A stretch of 64,000 nucleotides of DNA from Sphingobium arseniciresistens (GCA_029167225.1 JARFNK010000015.1:62001-126000), one strand, 5' to 3'. Positions 7,971 through 21,438 are shown, counted from the stretch's first letter. The notes: a model not told the origin generated them from the sequence alone. Translations and numbers: made by a program.

Positions 7971-9623
7971 TTAATATCCCGCATAGGGCACCGGCCCGGC
8001 CATGCCCCTGCCTTTTGCCAGGCTGCGCAGCGCATAGACGTAGAAGATCCGATCGGGATGATCGACGGCGGCGACCAGCACATAGTCCTTCATGAGCCGT
8101 GCCCTGATCTGCGCGACATTGGCCTTGTTCATGACCGGGATGACCGGCGCTTCCGCCGTGATGATGGCGCCGGGGCGGCTATCGAGCACGCGCTTCATTT
8201 CCGCGATGGTATCCGCGCCGATCGCATGTTTCTCGACCTCGTTGCTCAGATGATCGGGATAGACGAAGCGGGTCGGTACGCAGGCCTGGGTGGTCATGTA
8301 GATGACAGCAGGGCCATCAAAGATGAACAGGCAGTGCTGTCCTTGCACATAGGGCAGGGTGGCCTGCGTCAGCTCCATGATCTTCTCGCGCTTCTCCCGG
8401 TTGTAGCTGAAGTCGGGATAGCCGGTGATGGCAATGGGCCAGCCGATCAGCAGCGCGGCGACCGTCATGCCGATGGGCGTGCGCGACAGGATCGCCGCAA
8501 CGCAGACGAACAGCGGCACCATTAGCGGCAGGATATAATGATCGTAGAAATTGCCGATCATCGCAAAGCCGAAGGCGGCGGCGGCCAGCCAGCCGGCCAT
8601 CAGGATGAAGTCCCGTTTGGCGGCGTCGGACAGGCGCAGCTGCCATCGCCGCGCGATCGCGAAGGGCAGGCAGATCGAGAGCGGCACGGTGACGAGCAGG
8701 AAGAACTCGCCCGCGCGCCGCAGGAATCGGTCCGGCATCCGTGCCCGGTCGAACACCGAGAGGAAATTGGCGTAGGCAAAGGCGTGCCATTGGCCGATGG
8801 CGACGTAATAGGCGGAGACCAGCAGGGTGGGGGCGAGCCCCAGAAGCGTGAAGACGAGCCCGGCGAGGGTGACGCCGCGCAGGCCGCCGCCACCGCGCCA
8901 GATGCGCCAGAGGAACCACAGGCCCAGCAGGGCGCCCTCGGCAACGGCGGTATATTTGACCTGCAGCGCGATACCGCACAGCGCCATGGCGCCCATGCCG
9001 AGCCTGAGCGCGCGCCGCCAGTCGTCGCTGTCATTGGCGCGGAAGGCGAGCCATGCGGCGATGGCAACGAACAGGTTGTAGAAGACCGGCGACTGCCCGG
9101 CGCTGCCCGAGAAGAGGTTGAGCCAGAGCAGATAGGAGAGCGCGGCGGTGATCGCGCCGAAATTCGCCGTCGTCCGCCGCGCGATCGCCCAGATGACGCC
9201 CGCCGTCGCGCCGGCGAAGAGTGCGGCGACGACCTGATATTGCATAAAGCCTTCGCCGCCCAGCAGGCGTGTCATCGCGTAGATGAGGAACAGGCCGATG
9301 GGCTTGCGGTCCCAGATGTCGACGAAGGGCAGCGCGCCATGCATCATCCGGTCGGCGACGACGAGGTAGAATTCCTCGTCCAGGCTGACGTCCGGGTCAC
9401 CATATTCCGGCGAGCGCAGGACGAGTGCCAGCAGGATCAGCAGGAAGAAGGGCCAATATCTGCGGAGAAACCCGGCGATGCCGCCTTCCGGGGCGCTGGT
9501 GGCGGGGGAGGCGGCGCCAGAATGGCCATTGCCGGTGCGGCCATGGCCGATGCGGGAGGCTGCGCTGGATGCTACCGGCGGCATGAGGCCTGCCGGAACC
9601 TGTGCCGCGATGTCCGAAACCAT
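7971..9623 (-). CDS. GT39/ArnT-like membrane glycosyltransferase
   Basis: This integral membrane protein of about 550 residues looks like a lipid-linked sugar transferase of the PMT/ArnT superfamily (GT-C fold). It would use a polyprenyl-phosphate sugar on the periplasmic side of the inner membrane. About 10-12 hydrophobic segments are visible. The first periplasmic loop carries YGDPDVSLDEEFYLVVADRM, matching the acidic catalytic loop of the fold, followed by GALPFVDIWDRKPIGLFL. The C-terminal 120 residues are more hydrophilic. The ATG at 9623 follows a GGCGGGGG stretch and is preferred over an upstream TTG. No other envelope glycan genes are adjacent, so the acceptor is unknown. Confidence 0.82.
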   Translation of the reverse strand: MVSDIAAQVPAGLMPPVASSAASRIGHGRTGNGHSGAASPATSAPEGGIAGFLRRYWPFFLLILLALVLRSPEYGDPDVSLDEEFYLVVADRMMHGALPFVDIWDRKPIGLFLIYAMTRLLGGEGFMQYQVVAALFAGATAGVIWAIARRTTANFGAITAALSYLLWLNLFSGSAGQSPVFYNLFVAIAAWLAFRANDSDDWRRALRLGMGAMALCGIALQVKYTAVAEGALLGLWFLWRIWRGGGGLRGVTLAGLVFTLLGLAPTLLVSAYYVAIGQWHAFAYANFLSVFDRARMPDRFLRRAGEFFLLVTVPLSICLPFAIARRWQLRLSDAAKRDFILMAGWLAAAAFGFAMIGNFYDHYILPLMVPLFVCVAAILSRTPIGMTVAALLIGWPIAITGYPDFSYNREKREKIMELTQATLPYVQGQHCLFIFDGPAVIYMTTQACVPTRFVYPDHLSNEVEKHAIGADTIAEMKRVLDSRPGAIITAEAPVIPVMNKANVAQIRARLMKDYVLVAAVDHPDRIFYVYALRSLAKGRGMAGPVPYAGY

Positions 9624-9712
9624 AGCCCCCGCCGTCCGCAAGATGATTGCGGCAGAGCAATGTCAGGATATGGTTAGAAAGTTCTTAAATCAGGCGGCCA
9701 TCGGCCTGAAAG

Positions 9713-9743
9713 GGGCGGCCGAGGCATGGCCTCGACGCCGCCC
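9713..9743 (-). terminator. Hairpin after atpC, probable end of the atp operon
   Basis: The arms GGGCGGCCGAGGC (9713-9725) and 9729-9743 pair with a small bulge to form a GC-rich hairpin just past the atpC stop. On the transcribed strand only a short U stretch follows, so termination efficiency is uncertain. Confidence 0.45.
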
Positions 9744-9755
9744 GGAGCAGCTTGC

Positions 9756-10010
9756 TCAGCCCGCCTTTTCGGCGAGGACCGTCAGGCCCTTTTCATTCAC
9801 TTCGGCGAAACCGCCTTCGACCGGAACGATCTCCGGCGCGGCGCCGGCGCTGGCGAAGATCTGGATCGCGCCGTCGCGCACGGTCGACATGAAGGGCGCA
9901 TGGCCTTCCAGCACGCCGAAATCGCCATCGCTGCCGGGCACGACGACCATGTGGACCTCTTGCGAGCGCACCAGCTTTTCCGGGGTCACGAGTTCAAAAT
10001 GCAGTGCCAT
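9756..10010 (-). CDS. atpC: F1 ATP synthase subunit epsilon, short form
   Basis: This 84-residue protein corresponds to the N-terminal beta-sandwich of the epsilon subunit, part of the central stalk that links F1 to the c-ring. Clear family motifs are [29 protein letters not shown] and a Gly-Gly-Phe turn in VEGGFAEV. It stops after the sandwich and lacks the C-terminal two-helix domain of the usual 130-140-residue subunit, which in other bacteria inhibits ATP hydrolysis. The protein ends cleanly (LTVLAEKAG, stop), so this looks like a natural short form and not a truncation by mutation. It is the last gene of the atp operon and starts four bases after the inserted gene at 10015-10425. Confidence 0.93.
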   Translation of the reverse strand: MALHFELVTPEKLVRSQEVHMVVVPGSDGDFGVLEGHAPFMSTVRDGAIQIFASAGAAPEIVPVEGGFAEVNEKGLTVLAEKAG

Positions 10011-10014
10011 GTTT

Positions 10015-10425
10015 TCAATCCTTGGGCTGTAAAGCCGGCTGTCTAGGTGTAAGCCCTATTTCCCTTCGGAAATTGGCAACAAGCAACCTTGGGAATTCAT
10101 TCAAATCTGTACCAGTCAGAGCTTTTCCTGAACTTTTTTCAACTATAGAAATAAGTCGTTCAAATGCCCTAACTTCCTCGTCTGTCCCAAAAATGCCAAT
10201 TTTGCTTCTTGCTAAACTAAGTGCTCTAATAATTTCTTCGGGACGACGTTCTGTCGCGTTTAGGCTTAAGACTGCTTCCAGGCACAGCTCAAGCATTTCG
10301 AGGCGATATTTGGTTCGAAGTTCGAACCTTCGATCTTGCCTGTCTTTAAATGCGTTAAAAAGCCAACCTCCAACCGCCAGTATAGCGCTAATAACTATCG
10401 CTGTCGCTTGGAGGTAGGCTTCCAC
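10015..10425 (-). CDS. Unknown 136-residue membrane-anchored protein inserted between atpD and atpC
   Basis: No family was recognised. Residues about 8-26 form one membrane segment ([19 protein letters not shown]). A basic and helical region follows ([19 protein letters not shown]), then an acidic/basic soluble part rich in Leu, Glu and Arg that could form a coiled coil. The gene fills the gap between atpD (6 bases upstream) and atpC (4 bases downstream) on the same strand, so it should be co-transcribed and translationally coupled. Base composition is clearly more AT-rich than in the atp genes, which suggests later acquisition. It is not AtpI or AtpZ by sequence or position. A role in ATP synthase regulation is possible but unproven. 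Confidence 0.7.
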   Translation of the reverse strand: MEAYLQATAIVISAILAVGGWLFNAFKDRQDRRFELRTKYRLEMLELCLEAVLSLNATERRPEEIIRALSLARSKIGIFGTDEEVRAFERLISIVEKSSGKALTGTDLNEFPRLLVANFRREIGLTPRQPALQPKD

Positions 10426-10431
10426 TACATT

Positions 10432-11997
<1,566 letters not shown>

Positions 11998-12882
11998 TTA
12001 CAGCGCTTCCGCGCCCGAAATAATCTCGACCAGTTCGGTGGTGATCGCGGCCTGGCGGCTGCGGTTATACTGGATGGTCAGCTTGTTGATGAGGTCGCCG
12101 GCATTGCGGGTCGCATTGTCCATGGCGGTCATCGACGCACCCTGTTCGGATGCGTTGTTTTCCAGCAGCGCCTTGAACAGCTGGATCGAGATGTTGCGCG
12201 GCAACAGGTCGTCCAGGATGGCTTCCTCGCTCGGTTCATATTCCACCGTCGCGCCGATGGCGTTGCGGTCGGCATCCTCGGGAATCTTGACGGGGATGAT
12301 CTGCTGCTCGGTCGGGATCTGCGCCAGCGCCGACTTGAAGCGCGAATAGAACAGGTGCGCGACGTCGAACTTGCCGTTCAGGTACATTTCCGTCAGCTCG
12401 TGCGAGATCGCCTGCGCCTGCGAGAAGCCGGGCTCCTTCAGGCCGGTCGTGTCATATTGCGCCACGATCGCGCCGGGATAGGTGCGGTTGATGACCGGGC
12501 GGCCCTTGCGGCCGATCAGGTAGAAGATGACCGTCTTGCCTTCCTCGATCAGCGCATCGGCCTTGAGGCGCGCGGCTTTCACGATGTTGGCGTTGAACGC
12601 GCCGGCGAGGCCACGGTCGGAGTTGGCGACGACCAGCAGGTGGACCTGGTCCCTGCCGGTGCCGGCGAGCAGCGGGGATGCGCCTTCACCCGTTCCGCCG
12701 GCGATCTTGGCGGCGAGGCTAGCCACCACCGCTTCCAGCCGGCTGCTATAGGGGCGGGCAGCTTCCGCCGCGGCCTGCGCCTTGCGCAGCTTGGCGGCGG
12801 CGACCATCTGCTTCGCCTTGGTGATCTTCTGGGTCGACTTGACCGACCCGATCCTGATCTTGAGTTCCTTGAGGCTAGCCAT
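11998..12882 (-). CDS. atpG: F1 ATP synthase subunit gamma
   Basis: This 294-residue rotor shaft of F1 couples proton-driven c-ring rotation to catalysis in the beta subunits. The N-terminal helix [19 protein letters not shown] and the C-terminal helix with [19 protein letters not shown] are the classic terminal coiled coil. Length and start (MASLKE at 12882) fit the family. It lies three bases downstream of a LysE-type gene and is separated from atpD by about 120 bases carrying a REP-like element, so the atp operon is interrupted on both sides of this gene. Confidence 0.97.
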   Translation of the reverse strand: MASLKELKIRIGSVKSTQKITKAKQMVAAAKLRKAQAAAEAARPYSSRLEAVVASLAAKIAGGTGEGASPLLAGTGRDQVHLLVVANSDRGLAGAFNANIVKAARLKADALIEEGKTVIFYLIGRKGRPVINRTYPGAIVAQYDTTGLKEPGFSQAQAISHELTEMYLNGKFDVAHLFYSRFKSALAQIPTEQQIIPVKIPEDADRNAIGATVEYEPSEEAILDDLLPRNISIQLFKALLENNASEQGASMTAMDNATRNAGDLINKLTIQYNRSRQAAITTELVEIISGAEAL

Positions 12883-12885
12883 TCT

Positions 12886-13509
12886 CTATGCGTTCCGTGC
12901 AAGGGCCAAACGACCCGCGAGACCAAAAAATCCGACGCCCATGGCGCCCTCGAACCAGCGCATCGCGCTGCTTTGCCCAACCCTGCGGCCCGCATGGGTC
13001 GCCAGCATCGCCAGCACCACGCACCAGAGGAAGCCGATGCCATAGACGATCGCGATCAGCAGCACGCCCTGCTGCGGTGCCTGCGGCCCGGTGCCGACGA
13101 ACTGCGGCAGCGCGGCGAGGAAGAAGATCGCAACCTTCGGGTTCAGCACGGTGCTGACGAAGCCCTGGGCAAAGGGCGACCCGCCGATCCGCATCTTTTC
13201 CTGCGTGGCCGGACCCGGCTTGATCGCGCCGCGCAGCATCCCGATGCCGAGCCATGCGAGGTAGATCGCGCCGGCAATCTTCACAGCCATGAACAGGCCG
13301 GGCACCGCGTTCAGCACGCTGAGGAAGCCGAAGCCGCAAAGCGCCATGTAGAACAGACCGCCCAACTGGATGCCGCCGATCGCCGCCATCCCTGCCTTCA
13401 AGCCGCGCCGCGCCGAATGACCGGCCACCAACATGGTGTCCGGCCCCGGAAGCAGCACCAAGCCGATCGCCATGATCGTCCAGGCCAGAAGGGATTGGGT
13501 GGTCAGCAT
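12886..13509 (-). CDS. LysE/RhtB-type amino-acid exporter within the atp operon
   Basis: This 207-residue membrane protein has about six hydrophobic segments and belongs to the LysE/RhtB exporter family, which expels amino acids or related metabolites. The hallmark N-terminal stretch reads VLLPGPDTMLVAGHSARRG, matching the G-P-(N/D)-x-hydrophobic motif, and VLNPKVAIFFLAALPQF is the second conserved loop. The substrate cannot be told. It sits on the same strand between atpA and atpG, three bases before atpG, a place where other bacteria have no gene. A REP-like repeat separates it from atpA, and an insertion through that repeat is plausible. Confidence 0.88.
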   Translation of the reverse strand: MLTTQSLLAWTIMAIGLVLLPGPDTMLVAGHSARRGLKAGMAAIGGIQLGGLFYMALCGFGFLSVLNAVPGLFMAVKIAGAIYLAWLGIGMLRGAIKPGPATQEKMRIGGSPFAQGFVSTVLNPKVAIFFLAALPQFVGTGPQAPQQGVLLIAIVYGIGFLWCVVLAMLATHAGRRVGQSSAMRWFEGAMGVGFFGLAGRLALARNA

Positions 13510-13539
13510 CTAAAACAAAGACTCTCTACTTCCTCATTC

Positions 13540-13620
13540 GTCATCCCAGCGCAGGCTGGGATCTCGGGCCGCCAGGCTGACGCCATCCGGCCTGAGACCC
13601 CGGCTTTCGCTGGGGTGACG
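13540..13620. repeat. REP-like palindromic intergenic repeat, copy 2
   Basis: This lies between atpA and the LysE-type gene and reads GTCATCCCAGCGCAGGCTGGG at its left and a mirrored, diverged end in CGCTGGGGTGACGG. It is the same bipartite design as the repeat at 11911-11990. Together the two copies bracket the lysE-atpG block. Confidence 0.75.
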
Positions 13621-13624
13621 GTTG

Positions 13625-15743
<2,119 letters not shown>

Positions 15744-16070
15744 GCGTTCCAAATCCTCCGGCTCGATGTGCTGGCCATGCGAAACGGGGGAGGGAAGTTG
15801 CCTGCCCCCCATGACATGCGGGCCGGTTAGCAGGGGGGAGGCATGGATGCAAGGCGGCTAAAAGGATTACTTGGCACCCCGCCAGTCGTGATGGAAAGTA
15901 TCGCCCCCCGGCTTTCTGCCCCGTCACTGCGTCACGCAATCGTTAACGGTTGCATGACAGAAATGTGACGGTTTTCATACGACTTTTTCCTGCCGGCACG
16001 GGATTGTCTTAACGGATTTTTATGCCGGGACTGCGAGTGACCTGCACAACAATATGGGTCGAGCGCGAAC
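15744..16070. promoter_or_regulatory. Divergent intergenic region between atpH and the chemoreceptor
   Basis: This 327-base gap has no coding frame with genome-like codon use. It must hold the atp operon promoter (minus strand) and the chemoreceptor promoter (plus strand). The atpH ribosome site CGGAGG (complement of 15755-15760) is clear, but I could not assign convincing -35/-10 pairs. The right half is more AT-rich. Confidence 0.5.
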
Positions 16071-17834
16071 ATGAGCTTCAAAATGATTCCCATGCCGGCA
16101 TGGTTGCGGGGGCGATTCCTTCGGCGCGACCGCTCGGTTGCGCACCAGGTGCGGCTGATGGTCAACGGCCTGTGCGCATCGCTGCTGATTCTCACTTTGT
16201 CGGTTTTCGTCGCCGCGCTAGTCAACCAGGCGGGGCTTTCCCGGCTGGTCGAGCGGCGGATGCAGCCGATCGGCACGCTACAGGATGTCGCGAACGATTA
16301 TAACCAGGCCATCGGGGTCGCCTACAAGGTGCGCAGCGGCAACATGACGCCACAGGGCGGTGTGAGCGCCGTCGGCTCGCTCCAACGGCATATCGCGCAA
16401 AGCTGGGCGAAGCTGGAAGGGCGGGTGGTGCCGATGGCGGGCGGGATAGGCTGGGCGAGCCTGACCGAAAGCCGGAGCGCTGCGGATGCGGCGCTGGCGC
16501 AGCTCGTCAGGCTGCTGGAACGCAGCGATCAGGACGGGCTGGATTTCTTCCTGTCGGGGACGTTCTACACGCAGGTCGATCCGCTGTTGACCGGCGCACA
16601 AGGCTATATCGGCGGATTGCGCGAGATGGCGGAAAACGAGCGCGACACGCTGTGGGTGGTCGCCATCGCGACGCAGATGGTCACGGCGATCATCCTCGTG
16701 GCAGGCATGGCAGCGGGCTATCTGATGCTGCGCCACGCCAATCGCAACCTGGTCGGCCCGCTGGTGGAGATCGGCGAATATGCCGCCGGGGACTGGGCAT
16801 CGGGGCATGCCGCCGCCAATGTGCCGCATCGCGACCGGCAGGATGAGATCGGGGAAATCGCCCGCGCGATTGCCACATCTGCCGAGCGCGCGGAGGAGGT
16901 GCGCCGCGAGGCGGTCGCCCGCCATGAGGCCGAGCGTGCGATGCTGGCGATGGAACATGCCGCGACTGATGCGGGCCGCCGCCGCGCCGCCGCGCTGGAC
17001 CAGTTGTTCGGAAAGTTCGAAGCCGGTCTCTCCGCGCTGGTCGGCGGGCTTGCGTCCGCCGCGCAGTCGATGCGCGGCATGGCGAGCCAGATGACGGCGG
17101 CATCGGCGACCTCAGCCGACATGGCCATGAGCGCGGCGAGCAATGTCGAGACGATTGCCACCACGATGACGCAGATCGAGCAATCGAGCACGACCCTGTT
17201 CGCCATGGCTGGGGATGTCGAGGAGACGATCGGTCTTGCGCGGACGCAGACCGCGAGCGTCCATGCCCAGAGCCAGGAAAATCGCGCCCATGTCCATGCG
17301 CTGGGGGATCTGGTGCAGGATATTTGCGGGGCTCTGGATCTTATCACCGCCATTGCCGCGCAGACCAACCTGCTCGCGCTCAACGCGACCATAGAGGCGA
17401 GCCGTGCCGGAGAATCCGGGCGCGGCTTTGCGGTCGTGGCGCAGGAGATCAAGAATCTGGCGCTGCAGACGCAGACCGCCGCCGCGGATATCGACGCACG
17501 CCTTCAACGGATCGTGGGAACCAGCGACCGGGTGCTGGCCAGCGTGTCACTGGTCGAGGACATGGCGGCCGGCATGGGGCGCAATACCGATCGTATCGGG
17601 GAGGCTGTCGCGACACAGAGCCAATCCACGCGGGAGATCGCCGCTGCGCTCGGTCATGCGCGGATCGGTACGCGCGACGCGGTGGACGGCATGATGGTGC
17701 TGCAGGAGCGGGCCAGCGAAGTGCGGGCCGAGGCAGGCAGCCTGTTCTCCACCGCCGAGGACATTGCCTGCAAGGCGGAGCAGTTGCGCGGCGAATTCAC
17801 CCGGTTCGCCCGCGAGGTGAAGCAGGCGGCCTGA
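16071..17834 (+). CDS. Methyl-accepting chemotaxis protein
   Basis: This 587-residue transmembrane chemoreceptor would pass ligand signals to a CheA/CheW array. Membrane segment 1 is at about residues 29-49 ([18 protein letters not shown]) and segment 2 at about 203-226. The periplasmic domain between them is of unassigned four-helix size. A HAMP-like linker follows, then a long helical signalling domain whose tip reads [20 protein letters not shown] and is completed by [15 protein letters not shown], the conserved hairpin bound by CheA and CheW. No C-terminal CheR pentapeptide is seen; the protein ends FAREVKQAA. No che or flagellar genes are adjacent. The ribosome site is weak. Confidence 0.92.
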   Translation: MSFKMIPMPAWLRGRFLRRDRSVAHQVRLMVNGLCASLLILTLSVFVAALVNQAGLSRLVERRMQPIGTLQDVANDYNQAIGVAYKVRSGNMTPQGGVSAVGSLQRHIAQSWAKLEGRVVPMAGGIGWASLTESRSAADAALAQLVRLLERSDQDGLDFFLSGTFYTQVDPLLTGAQGYIGGLREMAENERDTLWVVAIATQMVTAIILVAGMAAGYLMLRHANRNLVGPLVEIGEYAAGDWASGHAAANVPHRDRQDEIGEIARAIATSAERAEEVRREAVARHEAERAMLAMEHAATDAGRRRAAALDQLFGKFEAGLSALVGGLASAAQSMRGMASQMTAASATSADMAMSAASNVETIATTMTQIEQSSTTLFAMAGDVEETIGLARTQTASVHAQSQENRAHVHALGDLVQDICGALDLITAIAAQTNLLALNATIEASRAGESGRGFAVVAQEIKNLALQTQTAAADIDARLQRIVGTSDRVLASVSLVEDMAAGMGRNTDRIGEAVATQSQSTREIAAALGHARIGTRDAVDGMMVLQERASEVRAEAGSLFSTAEDIACKAEQLRGEFTRFAREVKQAA

Positions 17835-17881
17835 CCACTGACGAACCCTTTGCGAGAGAGAAGGCCGCTCTGGAGCAATGT

Positions 17882-19441
17882 TCAGGGTTGCTCCGCCTGC
17901 GGTTCCGGCAGCTTGCCCTTCACGCACTGATAGACCAGCTTTTCATTGGGCTGGGAGGGGAGCAGCGCGGCAATTTCCGACTGCATCTTGGCGATCTGCT
18001 GCATCGCCGCCGGGTCGCTGGTGCAGGCGCCTTCCTTGTAGCGCGCACGGATTTCCCGAGCTTGGTCCAGCGTGTCGAGATCGGCGAGGTAACGGTCTGC
18101 CGTCCATATGCCGGTGCCGGGGGTGAAGCGGCTGATGGTGATCGCTGCGTCGTCATGCGGGGCGATCAGGCGCGTCCAGCGGTCGCCCTCAGGGATGAAC
18201 TGTGTCTTGCCATTGGCGCAGCCCTGCTCGGTCCAGTTCAGCCCGACGTCGCGCAGGTCGGACACGGTGATGCGGCTGCGGGCCTCGTCGATGCGGCAGA
18301 TATTGTCGCCTGCCGCGACATAGCCCTGGCTGGTGCTGGTCGTCGCCTCGCCGGTGTCGGGGGCAACGATCCGGTCCTCGATGCTGGAGAAGCTGGGCCT
18401 GAGGAAGAACAGCAGCAGCGCGCCCAGCAGCAGTACGCCGCCGCCGATGCCGCCCCACATCGTCTGGCGCTGCTTGCCCTGCGTGTAGCCAAGCCCGGCG
18501 GCGCCGAGCGCGAGTACCGCCATCGCCAGCAGCACGGCGGCACCGGCCATGGCATTCTCGCGGCCGGAGATCACTTCCTGCTCGGCGGCGTCGCGCGCCC
18601 GCGCCATCGCCGAATCGCGCCGAGCCGCATTGGCGCGGTCCGTCTCCGCCCGCGCGCTGGCTTCCTGCTCGGACCGGCGGGCGTTTTCCTCGGCAAGTTG
18701 CGCGCTCGATTTGCACGCGACGCTGGTGTGCAGGAATTTTACCCCGGCCTGCCGCAGGAAGGATGCGATCTCGCGGTTGGATACGGCAAAGCCGAACTCC
18801 GCGTCATTGCCGTCCGACACCGAACCGAAGCTGTTGAGGCCCAGGATGCGCCCGCAATCGTCGACCAGCGGCCCGCCGCTATTGCCCGCCGCCATCGGCG
18901 CGGTGTGCAGGATCGTGTCGAACTGCTTGCCCGAACGGCCGGAGGAGATGTTGCCGCTGGTCTTCACCGTCGTCTGCGGCTCGATCATGTCCTTCAGGCC
19001 AAGGCCCTGCGCGCGATCCACGGCGCCGGGATAGCCAATGGCGGTCACATGCTCGCCATCCACCACCGCGCCGGAATAGAAGGTGCCGGTCGGCAGGCGC
19101 CCCTCGCGCAGCTGGATCAGCGCCAGGTCGTTGCCCGGCGAATAGGCGATGACGGAGCCGCCATAGCTCTGCCGCCCTTCGGAGGGGATCACACCGATGA
19201 CGATGTTCTTCTCGTCGCGGGTCAGCTCCACGACATGGGCGTTGGTCAGCACCTTGTCCGGCGCGACCGCGATGCCGCTGCCATGGCCCACGAAATAGGC
19301 GTCGCTGCCATCGGTCGCGACCAGCGCCACGCGCACGACGCCGCGCGCCGCCGCGCCGACATCGGCCTGGTCGGCATGAGCGCTGGCGGTGACGCCGATG
19401 GCGAACAGGATGGCAAGGATGCGACGCGGGTGCAGGATCAT
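17882..19441 (-). CDS. S1C-type trypsin-like serine protease with coiled coil and membrane segments
   Basis: This protein of about 519 residues has a signal peptide (ILAILFAIGVTASAHA), a DegP/HtrA-like protease domain and an unusual C-terminal half. The catalytic triad is visible: His69 in LTNAHVV, Asp105 in GNDLALIQL and Ser188 in AGNSGGPLV. No PDZ domain follows. Instead there is an Ala/Glu/Arg-rich coiled coil (about 245-295), two hydrophobic segments (about 300-325 and 335-355) and a C-terminal domain with Cys residues. The protein is probably membrane-tethered and acts in the periplasm, perhaps in envelope quality control. The start MILHPRR at 19441 is preferred because it makes the signal peptide N-terminal. 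It diverges from ada. Confidence 0.85.
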   Translation of the reverse strand: MILHPRRILAILFAIGVTASAHADQADVGAAARGVVRVALVATDGSDAYFVGHGSGIAVAPDKVLTNAHVVELTRDEKNIVIGVIPSEGRQSYGGSVIAYSPGNDLALIQLREGRLPTGTFYSGAVVDGEHVTAIGYPGAVDRAQGLGLKDMIEPQTTVKTSGNISSGRSGKQFDTILHTAPMAAGNSGGPLVDDCGRILGLNSFGSVSDGNDAEFGFAVSNREIASFLRQAGVKFLHTSVACKSSAQLAEENARRSEQEASARAETDRANAARRDSAMARARDAAEQEVISGRENAMAGAAVLLAMAVLALGAAGLGYTQGKQRQTMWGGIGGGVLLLGALLLFFLRPSFSSIEDRIVAPDTGEATTSTSQGYVAAGDNICRIDEARSRITVSDLRDVGLNWTEQGCANGKTQFIPEGDRWTRLIAPHDDAAITISRFTPGTGIWTADRYLADLDTLDQAREIRARYKEGACTSDPAAMQQIAKMQSEIAALLPSQPNEKLVYQCVKGKLPEPQAEQP

Positions 19442-19586
19442 ATAGGCCGCACTACATATGGCATGCACGCCTTTAGGCAATCGGGAAAAGCACGGCGGGC
19501 GGCGGGGATGCGCGTGCACCCGCTTTGACAGCAAGGCGCGGGAAGCGGCAGGAGGGGCGTGCCGCTATCGAGGAGGCATGAACCAG

Positions 19587-20705
19587 ATGACTCACCCCCG
19601 CGCCGCGAAGACGCCCGCTCCCGAGGCGTCGCATCGTGCTTTCGTGGACAGTGACGGAACGCCTGGCCGCGGCCTGCCGCCCGATGACATCTGCTGGGCA
19701 GCCTTCTCCGCGCGCAATCGCGATCTCGACGGGCAATTTGTGGGGGCGGTGCGGACGACAGGCATCTATTGCAAGCCCAGCTGCCCGGCGCGGCACCCAA
19801 AGCGGGAAAATGTCAGCTTTTACCCTGATGGCGCTGCTGCGCGGATCGCAGGCTATCGCCCCTGCCTGCGTTGCAAGCCCGACGAGGTGGGCCGGGACCG
19901 GCTGGCCGTGGACCGCGCGCTGGCGCTGATGGCGCAGGCCGAGGAGCCCTTGCCCCTTGAAGCGCTGGCCGCTGCCGTCGGCTATGCGCCGCATCATTTC
20001 CACCGGCTGTTCAAGCGCGCTACCGGCGTCACCCCGGCGGCCTATGCCCGCAAGCTGCGCGCGGATCGCCTGGAGGCGGGGCTGGCGCGCGGGGCGAGCG
20101 TGACGGAAGCGATCTATGACGCCGGCTATAACGCCGCCAGCCGTGCCTATGCCGATGCCGGAGGGCGGCTGGGCATGACGCCGAGCGCGTGGAAGGATGG
20201 TGGGCGGGGCGTTACCATCCGCTATCTCGTGGCGCAGAGCAGCCTTGGCCCGATGCTGATCGCCGCGACCGATCGCGGCCTGTGCCGGATCAGCTTCGAC
20301 GAGGGCGAGGCCGATCTGCGCCGGCGCTTTCCCCACGCCGATGTCCAGGCGGCCGATGAGGCCTTCGCCGCGCTCGCCGCCCAAGTCGTGGCGCTGGCGG
20401 ACGATCCCGCGCGCGCCGCAAACCTGCCGCTCGATGTCGCGGGCACGGCGTTCCAGCAATCCGTCTGGGAAGCGCTGCGCGCCATTCCGCCGGGCGAAAC
20501 CCGCAGCTACAAGCAGGTCGCTGCCGCCGTTGGCCGGCCGGATGCGGTGCGGGCGGCTGGCTCGGCCTGCGGAGACAATAATCTCGCGCTGCTCATCCCC
20601 TGCCACCGGGTCTTGCGCAGCGATGGCGGGCTTGGCGGCTATGCCTATGGACTGGAACGCAAACGGGTGCTGCTGGCGCGCGAGCGGGGTGAAAAGGGCG
20701 GATAA
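19587..20705 (+). CDS. ada: Bifunctional O6-methylguanine-DNA methyltransferase / AraC-type activator
   Basis: This 372-residue adaptive-response protein repairs methylphosphotriesters and O6-methylguanine by transfer to its own cysteines and then activates repair genes. In order it has the Zn-binding Ada domain with the four-Cys pattern GIYCKPSC ... PCLRCKPDE, an AraC-like HTH (APHHFHRLFKRATGVTP), and a C-terminal methyltransferase domain with the active site LLIPCHRV. AGGAGG at 19571-19576 is ten bases before the ATG at 19587, the likely start; the ATG at 19578 is too close to it. It is autonomous in this region with no alkB or alkA neighbour. Confidence 0.95.
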   Translation: MTHPRAAKTPAPEASHRAFVDSDGTPGRGLPPDDICWAAFSARNRDLDGQFVGAVRTTGIYCKPSCPARHPKRENVSFYPDGAAARIAGYRPCLRCKPDEVGRDRLAVDRALALMAQAEEPLPLEALAAAVGYAPHHFHRLFKRATGVTPAAYARKLRADRLEAGLARGASVTEAIYDAGYNAASRAYADAGGRLGMTPSAWKDGGRGVTIRYLVAQSSLGPMLIAATDRGLCRISFDEGEADLRRRFPHADVQAADEAFAALAAQVVALADDPARAANLPLDVAGTAFQQSVWEALRAIPPGETRSYKQVAAAVGRPDAVRAAGSACGDNNLALLIPCHRVLRSDGGLGGYAYGLERKRVLLARERGEKGG

Positions 20706-20880
20706 GCCTGCCGCGGCCATCCCGAATTTTCCCTCCTGTCATCGCACCAGCGCCACGGCTGGTCGATCGAATGTCCGTGACATCGGGGTCGCGCAGTGCT
20801 TAACTGACCGCCATGGTGAGGATGCGGCGCCGCCTTGTGCATAGCCAGCACTTTGGCAGGGGAACGACCCCTGTTCAGTC

Positions 20881-21438
20881 ATGTCCCTCCTCCTGACATT
20901 CCTCATGCTGTCATCCGCGACTTCGCTCGCGGACGTCCCGGTCTGGTTGCCGGAGCCGCCACGATCGCCGGAGCAGGCGCGTGATCAGGATAAGGTCGTC
21001 GCATCGTTGCTGGGGGACATCATGGGCTATGTCCGCTGGCCTGCAGCGCCAGTACCGCCCGCGCCGTTGCGGTTATGCACCATGGGCCCCCTGCTGTACG
21101 CGCGCGAGCTGCGGGACATTCGACTGTCCTCGGGGCAGGGCGTGCGGGTGCGTGCGTTGGCTGGCCCCTCGTCCATCGGCAAGGACGCTTGCGATGCGCT
21201 GTATTTCGGCGGGCTGAAGGCGATCGATCAGCGCCGGCTGCGGGCAGGTCTGCGGAACCTGCCCGTGCTGACCATTGCGGAAGACGACGAGGAATGTCGC
21301 GGTGGGGCGATGATTTGTTTGCACATCGGCGCCGCATCCACCGGCTTTGAACTAAATATAAATGCTGTGACGCACGGCACGGTACGGATCGATCCGCGTG
21401 TGCTTCGGTTGTCCCGGGGACATGAGGAGGTGAAATGA
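20881..21438 (+). CDS. yfiR: YfiR-like periplasmic repressor (DUF4154)
   Basis: This 185-residue protein starts with a Sec signal (LLLTFLMLSSATSLA) and has the DUF4154 body: YVRWP early, LYFGGLKAID in the middle, and GGAMICLHIGAASTGFELNINA near the end. In Pseudomonas the YfiR protein sits in the periplasm and inhibits the diguanylate cyclase YfiN. Here it overlaps the following cyclase gene by four bases (ATGA at 21435-21438), so coupled translation and direct partnership are likely. No YfiB-type OmpA-like lipoprotein gene is adjacent, so the release mechanism may differ. The gene symbol is by analogy. Confidence 0.82.
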   Translation: MSLLLTFLMLSSATSLADVPVWLPEPPRSPEQARDQDKVVASLLGDIMGYVRWPAAPVPPAPLRLCTMGPLLYARELRDIRLSSGQGVRVRALAGPSSIGKDACDALYFGGLKAIDQRRLRAGLRNLPVLTIAEDDEECRGGAMICLHIGAASTGFELNINAVTHGTVRIDPRVLRLSRGHEEVK

